A stretch of DNA of 64,000 bases from Flexistipes sp. (GTDB taxonomy: Bacteria; Chrysiogenota; Deferribacteres; Deferribacterales; Flexistipitaceae). A model generated the notes under the pieces. The model was not told where the DNA came from, ran no database searches, and saw nothing but the letters and a program-made list of their open reading frames with translations. Each line of letters starts with the position of its first letter. Position 1 is the first letter of the stretch. Location: NCBI RefSeq assembly GCF_036172515.1, contig NZ_JAXKVW010000002.1, forward strand, positions 203,174-267,173, read 5' to 3'. The translations under genes and the position numbers were made by a program. Shown one piece after another: positions 6,967-16,135 of this stretch.

Positions 6967-9360
6967 TTATACTCCGGGAAACTCAGAGTCTATATTTTCA
7001 ATGACAAATCTATCCGCAACATTCTTGGGACCGGATATACGCTCGATCTTAACGGCAGCTATTTTGAATTCCGGCTCTTTTGAGCCTTTATCCACAGCAT
7101 CATTGCAGACAAAGTTTATCATCCTGTCAATATGTTGATCATGCCACGGTACAAAAAGAATTCCGGGCATCGAGTTTTCAACTATTACTGCAGGAAGGAT
7201 GTTTGTGCCTCGTCTGCTAGTAACTTTTATCATATCACCACTGGTAATATTATATTTTTTTGCATCATCCGGGTGGATTTCAAGGTAACCGTTGGGGTGT
7301 GCTCTTGCTATTTCAGGCACTCTCATTGTCATGGTGCCTGTATGCCACTGTTCAATCACTCTTCCGGTTGTCAAATAGAAAGGATACTCTGCAGAAGGGC
7401 TTTCAGCAGGTCCTGCATAAGGTCTCAGGAAAATATTAGCTTTGCCTTCACCTTTTTTATCCATATAGAAATAAATTTTCTCATCCGAAGGGATATCCTT
7501 GTTAAACAATTTTTTGAATCCTTCGTGATTGAACATCGGGTCCATTCCACGCACATATCTTTTATAGGTGCCGGGATGATCAATGGAAGGGCAGGGCCAC
7601 TGAAGACCGGCAGGTTCCTTTTTCAGCCTGTCGTATTTTGCCCCCCACAGGGTATGGTCTGTATCTTTGGTTACAGTAATATATTCGGTCCAGGCTTTTT
7701 CGTTTGCGACCATTGAATCATCATCGTTCCACGGGATAAGCTTTTCCAGCCCCATCCTTTTAGCCAGCTGGGCTGCAATCCATACATCAGGCTTTGCCTC
7801 TCCCGGAGGGTTCACGCATTTTTCTGTCAATTGACTTCTACGTTCGGAACATCCGTATACCCCGCCCTTTTCATAAATGAACGCTGCAGGCAAAACTACG
7901 TCTGCAAGCTGCGTAGTTCTTGTTGGAAAGATATCCAGTACCACCAAAAAGGCATCTTCCATCCCTTTTAGATAGTTATTCAGATTTGGCAGTGATTGAG
8001 CAGGATTTGTGGTGGATGTAAGCATCCCTTTGATCGGTTTATCCGGGTTGTTCTCTCCGCCTAAATTGTCAAACATCTTAATTGTGTGAAAACCAGGCTT
8101 CGGATCTATTGTACCCTCGGGTATTTTCCATGCTTTTTCCACGTAGCTGCGCCACATGTCACTGGCTACAGGCTTTGTGCCCGGCAACAAATGACACAAG
8201 GAGCCTGTTTCCCTGACACCGCCGCAGGCATTCGGCTGACCTGTTAAAGAAAATGAATCAGCTCCCGGTTTTGCTATGTTACCTGTTATCAGATGCAGAT
8301 TATGTATAAGATTATTTGCCCACACACCTCTGATCCTCTGATTCAGCCCCATTGTCCACATTGTATAAGTTGCACCGCTGTTTGCGAACCATTCAGCAGC
8401 CTTTCTTATGTTTTCTGCCGGACAGCGGGTCAGTTTTTCCACTTTTTCAGGAGTGAACTGCTCGACAAAGTCAGCGTATTTCTTAAAGTCATAAGTGTTT
8501 TTTCCGTCGGTAATTCTGGCATTGTTTTTTACAAAATCTTCATTGTGCCAGTTGTTTTTTATAATTTCCCTTGCCATGCTGTGAAATACTGCTAAATCTG
8601 TGCCCGGATCCACCGGCAGCCATAAATCGGCAATTTTAGCCGTGTTTGTTTTCCTCGGCTCACAAACGATAACTTTTACATCAGGGTTGTTTAACTTATG
8701 CCTCATGACACGCCGGAATATGATTGGGTGGCATTCGCTGGTGTTGGATCCCACAAGAAAGATGCAGTTAGATTTTTCTATGTCGGCATAACTTCCCACA
8801 GGCTCATCAGAGCCGAATGTCGTAACATATCCGCCTACTGCACTGGCCATGCAAAGTCTTGGATTCCCTTCAACCATGTTACTTCTGAATCCTCCTTTCC
8901 AGAGCTTGTTAAACGTATAGCTCTCTTCTGTCATGCATTGGCCGGAGCCGTAATATGCCACTGCATCTTTACCGTATTTGTTCTGTAAATATTTAAACTT
9001 ATCTGCAACATGATCCAGGGCTTTATCCCAGCTTACCCTTTCAAAGTTTCCGTCTTTCTGTCTGATCATAGGATATTTCAATCTGTCAGGGTGATACATT
9101 ACTTTATAGGCAAGGAACCCTTTAACGCATAAAAATCCGAAGTTCGTTTTTGCATCCGGATTGCCTTTTATTGCTACCGCCTTGCCGTTTTTTACACCAA
9201 CGTAAACGCCGCATCCTGTACCGCAGAATCTGCATGCACCTTTCACCCATCTGTCCACACTCTCCTGAGCATTGGCTTTTTGTGGAAAATTTATTCCTAC
9301 TGAAGCAGCAGTAGCCGCTGCAGCACTTAACTTTATAAAATTCCGTCTGCTTACATTCAT
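6967..9360 (-). CDS. napA: Periplasmic nitrate reductase catalytic subunit NapA
   Basis: 797 residues, member of the Mo-bisMGD oxidoreductases. A twin-arginine signal SRRNFIKL sits at residues 4-11. The 4Fe-4S ligands are C43, C46, C50 (CRFCGTGC) and C78; C170 in NPRLCMASAV is the expected molybdenum-ligating Cys. The C-terminal domain has PFYLTTGRVIEQWHTGTMT, the usual dinucleotide-binding signature. Reduces nitrate to nitrite in the periplasm with electrons from NapM/NapGH. A good GGAGG ribosome site precedes the ATG. Length is close to the shorter monomeric (Desulfovibrio-type) NapA proteins rather than the 830-residue proteobacterial form. Confidence 0.95.
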   Translation of the reverse strand: MNVSRRNFIKLSAAAATAASVGINFPQKANAQESVDRWVKGACRFCGTGCGVYVGVKNGKAVAIKGNPDAKTNFGFLCVKGFLAYKVMYHPDRLKYPMIRQKDGNFERVSWDKALDHVADKFKYLQNKYGKDAVAYYGSGQCMTEESYTFNKLWKGGFRSNMVEGNPRLCMASAVGGYVTTFGSDEPVGSYADIEKSNCIFLVGSNTSECHPIIFRRVMRHKLNNPDVKVIVCEPRKTNTAKIADLWLPVDPGTDLAVFHSMAREIIKNNWHNEDFVKNNARITDGKNTYDFKKYADFVEQFTPEKVEKLTRCPAENIRKAAEWFANSGATYTMWTMGLNQRIRGVWANNLIHNLHLITGNIAKPGADSFSLTGQPNACGGVRETGSLCHLLPGTKPVASDMWRSYVEKAWKIPEGTIDPKPGFHTIKMFDNLGGENNPDKPIKGMLTSTTNPAQSLPNLNNYLKGMEDAFLVVLDIFPTRTTQLADVVLPAAFIYEKGGVYGCSERRSQLTEKCVNPPGEAKPDVWIAAQLAKRMGLEKLIPWNDDDSMVANEKAWTEYITVTKDTDHTLWGAKYDRLKKEPAGLQWPCPSIDHPGTYKRYVRGMDPMFNHEGFKKLFNKDIPSDEKIYFYMDKKGEGKANIFLRPYAGPAESPSAEYPFYLTTGRVIEQWHTGTMTMRVPEIARAHPNGYLEIHPDDAKKYNITSGDMIKVTSRRGTNILPAVIVENSMPGILFVPWHDQHIDRMINFVCNDAVDKGSKEPEFKIAAVKIERISGPKNVADRFVIENIDSEFPGV

Positions 9361-9388
9361 ATTTCTACCTCCTAATAAAATTTAAATG

Positions 9389-9784
9389 TTATTTGTGAAA
9401 TGTGAAACTGTGTTCCAGGTGACATGAACTGCAGCTTTTTTCAGGTTTAGGGTTATGTGAGTATTCTTCTGCATGGCACCCTCTGCAGGTTTCATTGGGT
9501 GTTGCTACAACAAAATTATCCTGGCTTCCGTGGCAAACCTGGCATTTTACCATTGCAAGGCCGTGCAGACTCTTCTCCCATTCTTTGTATAAATCGGGAG
9601 TCATTTCGCTGTGGCACTCACTGCAGTCTTTACTCCCCATATCAACAGGGTGTTCAGCCGCTTTTTTCATTTTAACATCAGAGCTTTTTCCTGAAACACT
9701 TTGACTGTTCATTGCACAGGCGGATATAAGCAAAGCTGTGCAAAATATTAATAGAACAGAAAAATAAAAATTTTTGGAATACAT
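9389..9784 (-). CDS. napM: Tetraheme cytochrome c lipoprotein, NapM-like
   Basis: 131 residues from the ATG at 9784, chosen because GGAGGTG precedes it; an upstream in-frame start at 9796 lacks one. A short hydrophobic leader ends in a lipobox (LISAC), so the protein should be a lipid-anchored periplasmic protein. Four CxxCH heme sites follow (CSECH, CQVCH, CRGCH, CSSCH). Position directly before napA and four hemes match NapM of Desulfovibrio-type nap operons, where it is thought to shuttle electrons to NapA. Sequence in such small cytochromes is weakly diagnostic, so the name is partly contextual. Confidence 0.75.
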   Translation of the reverse strand: MYSKNFYFSVLLIFCTALLISACAMNSQSVSGKSSDVKMKKAAEHPVDMGSKDCSECHSEMTPDLYKEWEKSLHGLAMVKCQVCHGSQDNFVVATPNETCRGCHAEEYSHNPKPEKSCSSCHLEHSFTFHK

Positions 9785-9975
9785 GTTCACCTCCAAGGTT
9801 TGTATTACTCAAATTTTATAGGCAATTTTGTTAAAGTGAGGTAAAAAGAAAAAAAAACGGGCAAATTTTGTAAATAAATATCTTAACATTTTTTACATTC
9901 CAATAACTTATTTTACCGAACATTAACAAGCAACTGAGTTATATTTTAATATCAAAACTTTTCGGAGGTGTATGT
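9785..9975. promoter_or_regulatory. Divergent control region between napM and the octaheme cytochrome gene
   Basis: A 191-nt, very A+T-rich region separates two divergent starts, each with a strong ribosome site (GGAGGTG on both sides). It must hold promoters for both the nitrate reductase and the cytochrome. I find no clear FNR, CRP or Nar-type palindrome; TTATATTTTAAT near 9938-9949 is a possible -10 region for the plus-strand gene. Shared control by nitrate or anaerobiosis is likely but not shown. Confidence 0.5.
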
Positions 9976-11577
9976 ATGAGGAAGTTTTTATTCTTGTTTA
10001 TTGTGGCGGCATTAACAATGCTGTTTGCCGGTACAGTATCCGCTATTACCATTAAAGGTGTGCAGGTGGATGCTGAAACGGCCAAGTGTATAAGCTGCCA
10101 CGAAGACCAGGTTATTGCTCCCAAAGTTAATGAGCAGTGGTCTCACAGTGCTCACGCAAAAAACGGCATAGGCTGTCTTTCATGCCATATGGCTGAACAG
10201 AGCGATTTTGATGCAATGGATCACTACGGGCAGTATGTTGCCAAGCATCCGACTCCAAAAGACTGTTCAATGTGCCACCCACAGGAAGTTGAAGAAAACA
10301 CCAAAAGTAAACACGCTTATCCTTTCTGGCTGTATGCATCTGCAGACAGGTCTGTTTTCGAACCTATTGTAGGAACCAAACAGGGATGCGAATCATGCCA
10401 CAATATTTCAGCAATGTGGCCGGATGGAAGTGTAGGTGAGTGTGATGTATGTCACTCCAAGCACACTTTTGATGTTAAACAGGCAAGACATCCAAATACC
10501 TGCGGTGAATGCCACCTTGGACCTGATCATCCCCAGAGGGAAATTTACTATGAATCCAAGCACGGAAATATTTTCAGGGCAAATGAAGCACAGGTAAATC
10601 TTGACTATGATTCATCAGAAGTGGATGGAATTCCTCTTCCCTCACCTGTATGCACAACATGTCACATGGATGATGTTCCGGGAGTAAAAGGTACACACAA
10701 TGTCAGTGCCAGATTGGCATGGGAATCACAGGCTCCATGGAGTTACAGAACTATTTGGTTTGAAGAGGAGCTGGGAACCTGGCAGGAAAAGAATGAGAGA
10801 ATGAAGAGAGTTTGCAGGAACTGCCATGCTCCTGATTTTGTTGGAGACTATTTCATGATGTATGATCTTGTAAACCTTCAGTACAACGAAATCAGACGCC
10901 AGTTTGTTAAATGGGCAAAACTGTATGTAAAAGAAGGTCTGATCAAGCCCCTTAAAGAAACAACTGTTGACGGGCATACAAAAACATATTCCGGTACAGT
11001 TATTAATGCCAGCTGGTACACCAAAGCCAGTGAACTTCTTTACAATTCATGGCATCATGAAGGCAGAAGATTCAGAATGGGTGCGGCTATGCAGGCGCCT
11101 GATTATGTCCAGTGGCACGGTATCTGGGAACTTCAGCATAATCTTCAGGAAATGATAGCCTGGGGAGCTGAAAGAGGAGTTGAAGAAGCCAAAAAGATAT
11201 ACGAAAGCAACTCTCCCACAAAATTTTTCACCTATAAGATTTACGATGTCCCCGGTGGTTTGTATTCACTTGTGACACCGGAGCAGTTTGATGTGCCTAT
11301 GCTTTATCAGGTAATACCCAATTATTGGGAAAAAGCAAAAGCAAATGTTAAAGCCGCTTATGAGCAGGGGCTTATTACTAAAGAAACCTGGGAAAGATGG
11401 CTTACAAGGTATGAAAACAAAGATAAATACCTCGGCAAAGATTATGCCGGTCATGATATTTTCCAGGCGTACCAAAAGAGAAAAGCAATGGAGCTTGCAG
11501 CTCCGGACGGACCTCTGCAAAATGTGATAGGTCTTGACCTTCCTTCACCGGCACCGTTTGCAGAAAAAGAGAAATAA
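9976..11577 (+). CDS. hao: Octaheme hydroxylamine-oxidoreductase-like cytochrome c (HAO family)
   Basis: 533 residues with a cleavable signal peptide (ending about AGTVSA) and eight CxxCH sites: CISCH, CLSCH, CSMCH, CESCH, CDVCH, CGECH, CTTCH and CRNCH. The C-terminal half carries the HAO-family block with HHEGRRFRMGAAMQ and DYVQWHGIWE. In nitrate ammonifiers that lack NrfA, related proteins (epsilon-Hao) are proposed to reduce nitrite or hydroxylamine. The neighbouring nap cluster and absence of nrfA in the window fit that role. Whether the heme-crosslinking Tyr of true hydroxylamine oxidases is present cannot be settled without an alignment. It stands alone with a GGAGGTG ribosome site. Confidence 0.85.
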   Translation: MRKFLFLFIVAALTMLFAGTVSAITIKGVQVDAETAKCISCHEDQVIAPKVNEQWSHSAHAKNGIGCLSCHMAEQSDFDAMDHYGQYVAKHPTPKDCSMCHPQEVEENTKSKHAYPFWLYASADRSVFEPIVGTKQGCESCHNISAMWPDGSVGECDVCHSKHTFDVKQARHPNTCGECHLGPDHPQREIYYESKHGNIFRANEAQVNLDYDSSEVDGIPLPSPVCTTCHMDDVPGVKGTHNVSARLAWESQAPWSYRTIWFEEELGTWQEKNERMKRVCRNCHAPDFVGDYFMMYDLVNLQYNEIRRQFVKWAKLYVKEGLIKPLKETTVDGHTKTYSGTVINASWYTKASELLYNSWHHEGRRFRMGAAMQAPDYVQWHGIWELQHNLQEMIAWGAERGVEEAKKIYESNSPTKFFTYKIYDVPGGLYSLVTPEQFDVPMLYQVIPNYWEKAKANVKAAYEQGLITKETWERWLTRYENKDKYLGKDYAGHDIFQAYQKRKAMELAAPDGPLQNVIGLDLPSPAPFAEKEK

Positions 11578-11586
11578 CATTTATCA

Positions 11587-11606
11587 GGGGGCGGAAAGCC
11601 GCCCCC
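11587..11606 (+). terminator. Terminator-like hairpin after the octaheme cytochrome gene
   Basis: A perfect 8-bp stem GGGGGCGG-AAAG-CCGCCCCC begins 10 nt after the stop codon. It is followed by GCTTTAAG, a weak T-tract, so it may be an imperfect intrinsic terminator or a 3'-end stabilising stem. Confidence 0.6.
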
Positions 11607-11688
11607 GCTTTAAGATATTCATCTCGATTTTCACCTAAACCTTTTTGGGTGATTTTCCGGCTGAATATAAAAGATTAGGAGGAGATTT

Positions 11689-12204
11689 ATGAAAAAAGTT
11701 TTTGGTGTTTTACTTGTGATTATTATGGCGGGAGTTTTATCAACAGTCAGTGCGGAGCAGAAAATTGCCCGTCTTGATGATGAGATTATAACAAAAACAA
11801 CGTTAGAAAAGTATGTCGATAATTTTTTGGGTAAAGAATATGAAAAAATGCTTAATTCCGATACCGGTTTGAAAAAACTTGCGGATTTTTACATCAACAG
11901 ACAGATTATACTGGAAAAGGCAAAGAAAACGATAAAACCTGAAAACGAACTGCTGAAGGGGCATATGCACGGTGAAAAGGAAAATAAGAGAACGGAAAAT
12001 ACCATGTATATTACCGCATTTTTAAAGCAGGAAATAAATGACAAACTTAACCTTACAAAAAAAGAGATGCAGCGTTATATGAAACAAAACAATATCGACT
12101 CAAAGAGGGAAGCTGAAATAAAATTAAGTAACGAAAAAAGAAAAAAGATGTTCGGTGAACTTATTGCGGGTTTGAGGGCGGAACACACGATAGAGTATTT
12201 CTAA
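11689..12204 (+). CDS. Small exported SurA-N-like protein, function unknown
   Basis: 171 residues: a signal peptide (MKKVFGVLLVIIMAG through VSA, about residues 1-22), then IARLDDEIITKTTLEKYVDNFLG and a helical, Lys/Glu-rich remainder. The pattern 'Ala/Ile-x-Leu/Val-Asp-Asp/Gly-Glu-x-Ile' after the signal resembles the start of SurA/PpiD-type chaperone domains, but no PPIase domain is present. It may be a minimal periplasmic chaperone; possible service to the cytochrome upstream is only suggested by adjacency. A GGAGGAG-type ribosome site (AGGAGGAG) precedes the ATG. Confidence 0.6.
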   Translation: MKKVFGVLLVIIMAGVLSTVSAEQKIARLDDEIITKTTLEKYVDNFLGKEYEKMLNSDTGLKKLADFYINRQIILEKAKKTIKPENELLKGHMHGEKENKRTENTMYITAFLKQEINDKLNLTKKEMQRYMKQNNIDSKREAEIKLSNEKRKKMFGELIAGLRAEHTIEYF

Positions 12205-12261
12205 AAAAATTTAATAATTCGGGAAATGGTTTTGAATACTGAGTCCTGAACGTTAAGAGTT

Positions 12262-12310
12262 AGGCAGAGGCAGAGGCAGAGGCAGAGGCAGAGTTAAAGG
12301 TAAAGGCGGT
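12262..12310. repeat. Hexamer tandem repeat (AGGCAG)n
   Basis: Five consecutive AGGCAG units grade into AGTTAAAGGTAAAGGCGG, all on a 6-nt period. This is the G-rich strand of the CTNNNC hexamer family that appears as C-rich arrays elsewhere in the window. Confidence 0.75.
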
Positions 12311-12314
12311 TTGT

Positions 12315-12941
12315 TTATCTGTTATTAAGTAGGTTTTCAAGATCTACAAATGTAAAACAGGTTTCTCTGAAAATACGTTTCATTAATATACGAAAAAAAA
12401 CGGAAGTAGCTTCAGCGTCGTAAAGCGCCCTGTGCCTCTGATAAGGCCCTTTGATTTTTATGTTATACATTTCTGTGATATCATCCAGATTGTGTCTGGC
12501 TGCAGTTGGATTCATAATGCGGGAAAGTTTCAGTGTGTCCAGGACGAACCGGAAAGGGTTTGTGATACTGTAGTCTTTCATTTCATTTTTTAAAAAAGCG
12601 AAATCTTTCCGGGCGTTGTGCGCAACAATTATGCTGTCTTTTGCGAAATCAATAAAATTATAAAGTGCTATGCATATGTCCGGAGCATCGCTGACTTTCT
12701 CATTTGTAATCCCGTGAATTTTCGTGGAGGATTCTGGTATTGCTATTTCAGGATTTACCAGCGTGTGAAATTTGGGATGCTGGATTCTGAAACCGGGTGC
12801 TATTTTTACGGCTCCGATTTCAACAATTTTATCCCCCTCCTCAGGGTTAGTGCCGGTGGTTTCCAGATCAAAAACAACGTAGCTGAGTTTGTTGAGCGGT
12901 GTATCCAAAATTTCAACCGCCTTATTGTCCAAATGCTTCAT
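12315..12941 (-). CDS. DnaQ-family 3'-5' exonuclease (DNA polymerase III epsilon-like)
   Basis: 208 residues with all DEDDh exonuclease motifs: Exo I FDLETTGTNP near residue 24-33, Exo II VAHNARKDFAFL near 105-116, and Exo III HRALYDAEAT near 167-176 with its catalytic His. It could be the proofreading epsilon subunit or one of the stand-alone exonucleases such as ExoX/RNase T relatives; with no polymerase domain or clamp-binding tail visible this stays open. It is separated from larB by a repeat-filled gap. Confidence 0.85.
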   Translation of the reverse strand: MKHLDNKAVEILDTPLNKLSYVVFDLETTGTNPEEGDKIVEIGAVKIAPGFRIQHPKFHTLVNPEIAIPESSTKIHGITNEKVSDAPDICIALYNFIDFAKDSIIVAHNARKDFAFLKNEMKDYSITNPFRFVLDTLKLSRIMNPTAARHNLDDITEMYNIKIKGPYQRHRALYDAEATSVFFRILMKRIFRETCFTFVDLENLLNNR

Positions 12942-13076
12942 AATATCCTTTTATATTTGAGTATTTTGATAAAAAATCCCCGGTTGTTTTATAATATCAC
13001 TGTCTGCTTCATATTTGCATTTTTGGTTAAGGAAATAATTTTTGTCATACTACCATTTATCGGTGAAAAAGTGAAT

Positions 13077-13215
13077 TAGGCAGAGGTAAGGGTTGAGAAA
13101 GTTGGATAGGTTGAAATTTTATAAAATTATGTGCTTTGTTGCATATTAAATATTTACTACCTCTACTACCCATAATACCTCAACTATTCCAACAGACTAC
13201 CCCATCAGGCGTTGC
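13077..13215. repeat. Opposed G-rich and C-rich degenerate arrays, no gene between
   Basis: G-strand units GGCAGAGGTAAGGGTTGAGAAA... (about 13079-13122) are followed after about 35 nt by the complementary C-strand form (CTACCTCTACTACCC, CCTCAACTATTCC, about 13158-13205). The pair could form a long imperfect hairpin. The rest of the 317-nt gap between the exonuclease gene and larB shows no coding sequence. Confidence 0.6.
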
Positions 13216-13258
13216 CCATATAAATGCAAAAATTTTAGGAAGTTGTCCAAAAAGTTTT

Positions 13259-14014
13259 TTATTTTTCAACCTGACCTGATTTTAATATGCGGAATGCAGC
13301 CATTGCAGCTCCAAAACCGTTGTCTATATTTACCACAGTTATTCCGCCTGCGCAGCTTGAAAGCATCGACAACAAGGCACTGTATCCGCCTGCTGACACA
13401 CCGTAACCCACTGAAGCAGGTACAGCCACCACAGGCTGGGCAAACATGCCGCCGATCACTGTGGGAAGTGCTCCTTCCATCCCGGCGATCACTATCAATA
13501 CATTTGATTCGGCAATTTCCTTTTTGAAGTGAAATATTCTGTGGATCCCCGCTACACCTATATCTATAAATTTTTCACAGTTTACACCGAGACAGTTCAA
13601 TATCTCTCCCGTTTCGTGCGCCACTTTTGCATCGGAAGTTCCTGCCGTTATTATAGCCGCTTTGCCTTTTATTTTAGTCGGAACGGATGAAATATTTTTC
13701 ATGATGCCTGCTTTGGGAATAAATTCGAATTCGGGATACCGTTTTTTTAAAATGTCCATTTTTCTATCATCCAGACCGGTACAGATAAAATCAAGTTTTT
13801 CCTGTTTGTATTTATCCGTTATCTTAGCTATCTGATCCACCGTTTTGGACATTCCGAAAATTATTTCATCAAAACCAAGCCTTTGCTTCCGGTGTCTATC
13901 GATGAAATAATCGTCCCCGATCATTTCATTCTTTTTTATAAGATTCAACGCCTCATCTGCAGATAATTCACCGGCTTCAATTTTGGTAAAAAGTTCTGCA
14001 ATTTTATTTTCCAT
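13259..14014 (-). CDS. larB: Nickel-pincer cofactor biosynthesis protein LarB
   Basis: 251 residues. The C-terminal PurE-like domain holds the LarB signature stretches ITAGTSDAKVAHE, DIGVAGIHR, VIAGMEGALPTVIGG, AVPASVGYGVSAGG and VVNIDNGFGAA. LarB carboxylates and hydrolyses nicotinic acid adenine dinucleotide to give P2CMN, the first step in the nickel-pincer nucleotide cofactor of lactate racemase and related enzymes. larC and larE are not in the window. It overlaps the upstream rlmE end by 11 nt, suggesting co-transcription with the housekeeping genes behind it. Confidence 0.93.
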   Translation of the reverse strand: MENKIAELFTKIEAGELSADEALNLIKKNEMIGDDYFIDRHRKQRLGFDEIIFGMSKTVDQIAKITDKYKQEKLDFICTGLDDRKMDILKKRYPEFEFIPKAGIMKNISSVPTKIKGKAAIITAGTSDAKVAHETGEILNCLGVNCEKFIDIGVAGIHRIFHFKKEIAESNVLIVIAGMEGALPTVIGGMFAQPVVAVPASVGYGVSAGGYSALLSMLSSCAGGITVVNIDNGFGAAMAAFRILKSGQVEK

Positions 14015-14597
14015 CTGTGTATCCTTTGCATATAAGATAAATTTCGAAAGAGTTTTTTCTTGTGGATTGAGGTCTGTAGATAGAAACCTTTTTGAATGAC
14101 TTTTTCAGATTATCCACAAAATCTTTGGTATCTTCCCCGTCGAAAAGTTTAGCAACAAAATTACCGTTATTTTTTAAAACTTTTCTGCTGAAAGCATATA
14201 TATTTTTGACAAGTTCGATACTTTTTGCATGATCGGCAAATTTCTGTCCGGAGGTATTGGGAGCCGCATCTGATGCCACAACATCATAAGAGCTGCTTAT
14301 GCTAAGAATTTTCTCAAGAGTATCATCCTCAAAAAGATTTCCTTTAATGAATGTAAAATTATTACAGCTGATCCCTTCCACATCAAGTAGATCAACCCCG
14401 ACAACCATTCCGCCCTTGTCGACGGTTTCAAGTAAAATTTGAGACCATCCGCCCGGGGCAGCACCGGCATCCAGGACATAATCATTTTTTGATATAATGT
14501 TGTGTTTGTCGTTGATTTCTTTCAGTTTATAAGCAGCTCTGGATTTGTAGCCTTCCTGTTTTGCCTTTTTATAAAACCTGTCCTTTCTTTTGTACAT
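14004..14597 (-). CDS. rlmE: 23S rRNA (uridine-2'-O-)-methyltransferase RlmE/FtsJ
   Basis: 197 residues. SRAAYKLKEI near 19-28 provides the catalytic Lys, VLDAGAAPGGWSQ (41-53) is the SAM-binding motif, VVASDAAPN near 105-113 the second catalytic Asp, and FVAKLFDGED near 147-156 the second Lys. This K-D-K arrangement is diagnostic of RlmE, which methylates the 2'-hydroxyl of U2552 in the ribosomal A-loop. It starts one nucleotide inside the rng stop, so it is in the same operon. Confidence 0.93.
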   Translation of the reverse strand: MYKRKDRFYKKAKQEGYKSRAAYKLKEINDKHNIISKNDYVLDAGAAPGGWSQILLETVDKGGMVVGVDLLDVEGISCNNFTFIKGNLFEDDTLEKILSISSSYDVVASDAAPNTSGQKFADHAKSIELVKNIYAFSRKVLKNNGNFVAKLFDGEDTKDFVDNLKKSFKKVSIYRPQSTRKNSFEIYLICKGYTDGK

Positions 14598-16132
14598 TAC
14601 ATCTTTTCCAGTGGAATGACATCGAAATGTTCCAGATGATATTTATCGTTCGGTTTGATTTCTATATCTATGCTGTACGTAAGCTCTATTTCGTCGATGC
14701 TTTCCTTTTCATAGTTTAGTATATTGTCAACCACTTCTGAATGGGCTTCCACAAAAATTCTCTTCTTGCTAAAATAGGGGGCAATTCTCCTGACTTCTCT
14801 AAGGATATCGTAACATGTTGTTACTTTTGATTTAACCAAACCTCTACCCTCACAATAGGGGCAGGCTTCACTCAATGTTTTTGTCAGGCTGTCCTGAACA
14901 CGTTTCCTGGTTATTTCAAAAAGCCCGAGCGGGGAAATATTTACCACCGAGGCTTTTGCTCTGTCGCTTTTCAGTTCATTTTCCAGCGTCTGAAGAACTT
15001 TCTGCTTATGTTCTTCTTTTTCCATATCGATAAAATCAACTATGATGATGCCTCCGAGATTTCTCAAACGCAGCTGCAAAGCTATCTCTTTGGCTGCCTC
15101 CAGGTTTGTTTTCAGGACTGTTTCGTCAAAATTTCTCTTGCCCACATAACGACCCGTGTTTACGTCTATCACTGTAAGCGCTTCAGCCTGGTCAATAACG
15201 ATATAACCGCCCGATTTTAACCATACCCTTCTGTCAAGCAGTCTGCTTATTTCAATTTCAATATTATAATAATCGAAAATCGGCATATCATTTTCATAAA
15301 GCTGCAAATCCACTTTTAAATCGGGCAGGTATTCGCGTATAAAGGATTTCATATTCATAAAAGTGGATTTATTGTCAATAATAATGGATTTTACATCATC
15401 CGTGGTCATATCCCTTAATATCCTGTAAACAAGATCCAGGTCTTCATATATCAGAGATGGAACTTTTCCCTGTTGTGAATGATTCTGTGTTTTCGACCAG
15501 ATACGCATAAGATAATCCATATCCTGTCTTAACTCCTGTTCCTCGGAGCCTTCACTTACCGTTCTTGCAATCAGACCGATATTATCAGGCTTGATTGAGA
15601 GCAGTATATTTTTCAGCCGCTCCCTTTCCTCCTCGCTTTCAATCCTTCTGGATACCCCGATATGATCGTAAGTGGGCATCAGTACAAGGTATCTTCCCGG
15701 TATTGTCAGGTGGGTGGTTATACGGGCACCTTTTTGTCCGATGGGTTCTTTTGCCACCTGAACAACTATTTCCTGTTCTTCCTGGAGAAGCTCTTCTATA
15801 GGAACAAAAACTTTTTCCTTTATGCCTCCGTTTTCATCCACATCCACTTCATCATCTATCTCATTGGCAACCCTGTCTTCCATTAGTGAAAAATGATCCA
15901 TGTCGCTTATATACACATCTGCCACATGCAGAAAAGCCGCTTTGTTCAGTCCGATATCCACAAAAGCAGACTGCATACCGGGCAGAACTTTTACAACTTT
16001 CCCTCTGTATATGTTGCCTGCAACGCCTTTGTTTTTAGTTCTTTCTATGTAGATTTCAGATACGCTGCCGTTATCCAGGACAGCGATGCGTGCCTCGTTT
16101 ACTGTCGAATTTATTATTATGTCTTTTGCCAA
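14597..16132 (-). CDS. rng: Ribonuclease G (RNase E/G family)
   Basis: 511 residues. The S1 RNA-binding insertion (GKVVKVLPGMQSAFVDIGL and following) is near 44-110, catalytic Asp residues are in LTVIDVNTGRYVG and IIIVDFIDM (about 308-360), and the Zn-link is CPYCEGRG near 408-415. RNase G processes 16S rRNA 5' ends and turns over mRNA. There is no long degradosome scaffold tail, so it is the short RNase G type. It follows mglA by only 3 nt on the minus strand. Confidence 0.94.
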   Translation of the reverse strand: MAKDIIINSTVNEARIAVLDNGSVSEIYIERTKNKGVAGNIYRGKVVKVLPGMQSAFVDIGLNKAAFLHVADVYISDMDHFSLMEDRVANEIDDEVDVDENGGIKEKVFVPIEELLQEEQEIVVQVAKEPIGQKGARITTHLTIPGRYLVLMPTYDHIGVSRRIESEEERERLKNILLSIKPDNIGLIARTVSEGSEEQELRQDMDYLMRIWSKTQNHSQQGKVPSLIYEDLDLVYRILRDMTTDDVKSIIIDNKSTFMNMKSFIREYLPDLKVDLQLYENDMPIFDYYNIEIEISRLLDRRVWLKSGGYIVIDQAEALTVIDVNTGRYVGKRNFDETVLKTNLEAAKEIALQLRLRNLGGIIIVDFIDMEKEEHKQKVLQTLENELKSDRAKASVVNISPLGLFEITRKRVQDSLTKTLSEACPYCEGRGLVKSKVTTCYDILREVRRIAPYFSKKRIFVEAHSEVVDNILNYEKESIDEIELTYSIDIEIKPNDKYHLEHFDVIPLEKM

Positions 16133-16135
16133 AAT

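Noticed and set aside
7132..8988. Several plus-strand open frames of 60-194 codons opposite napA
   Set aside because: They lie antisense to a full-length conserved enzyme gene and have no independent support.
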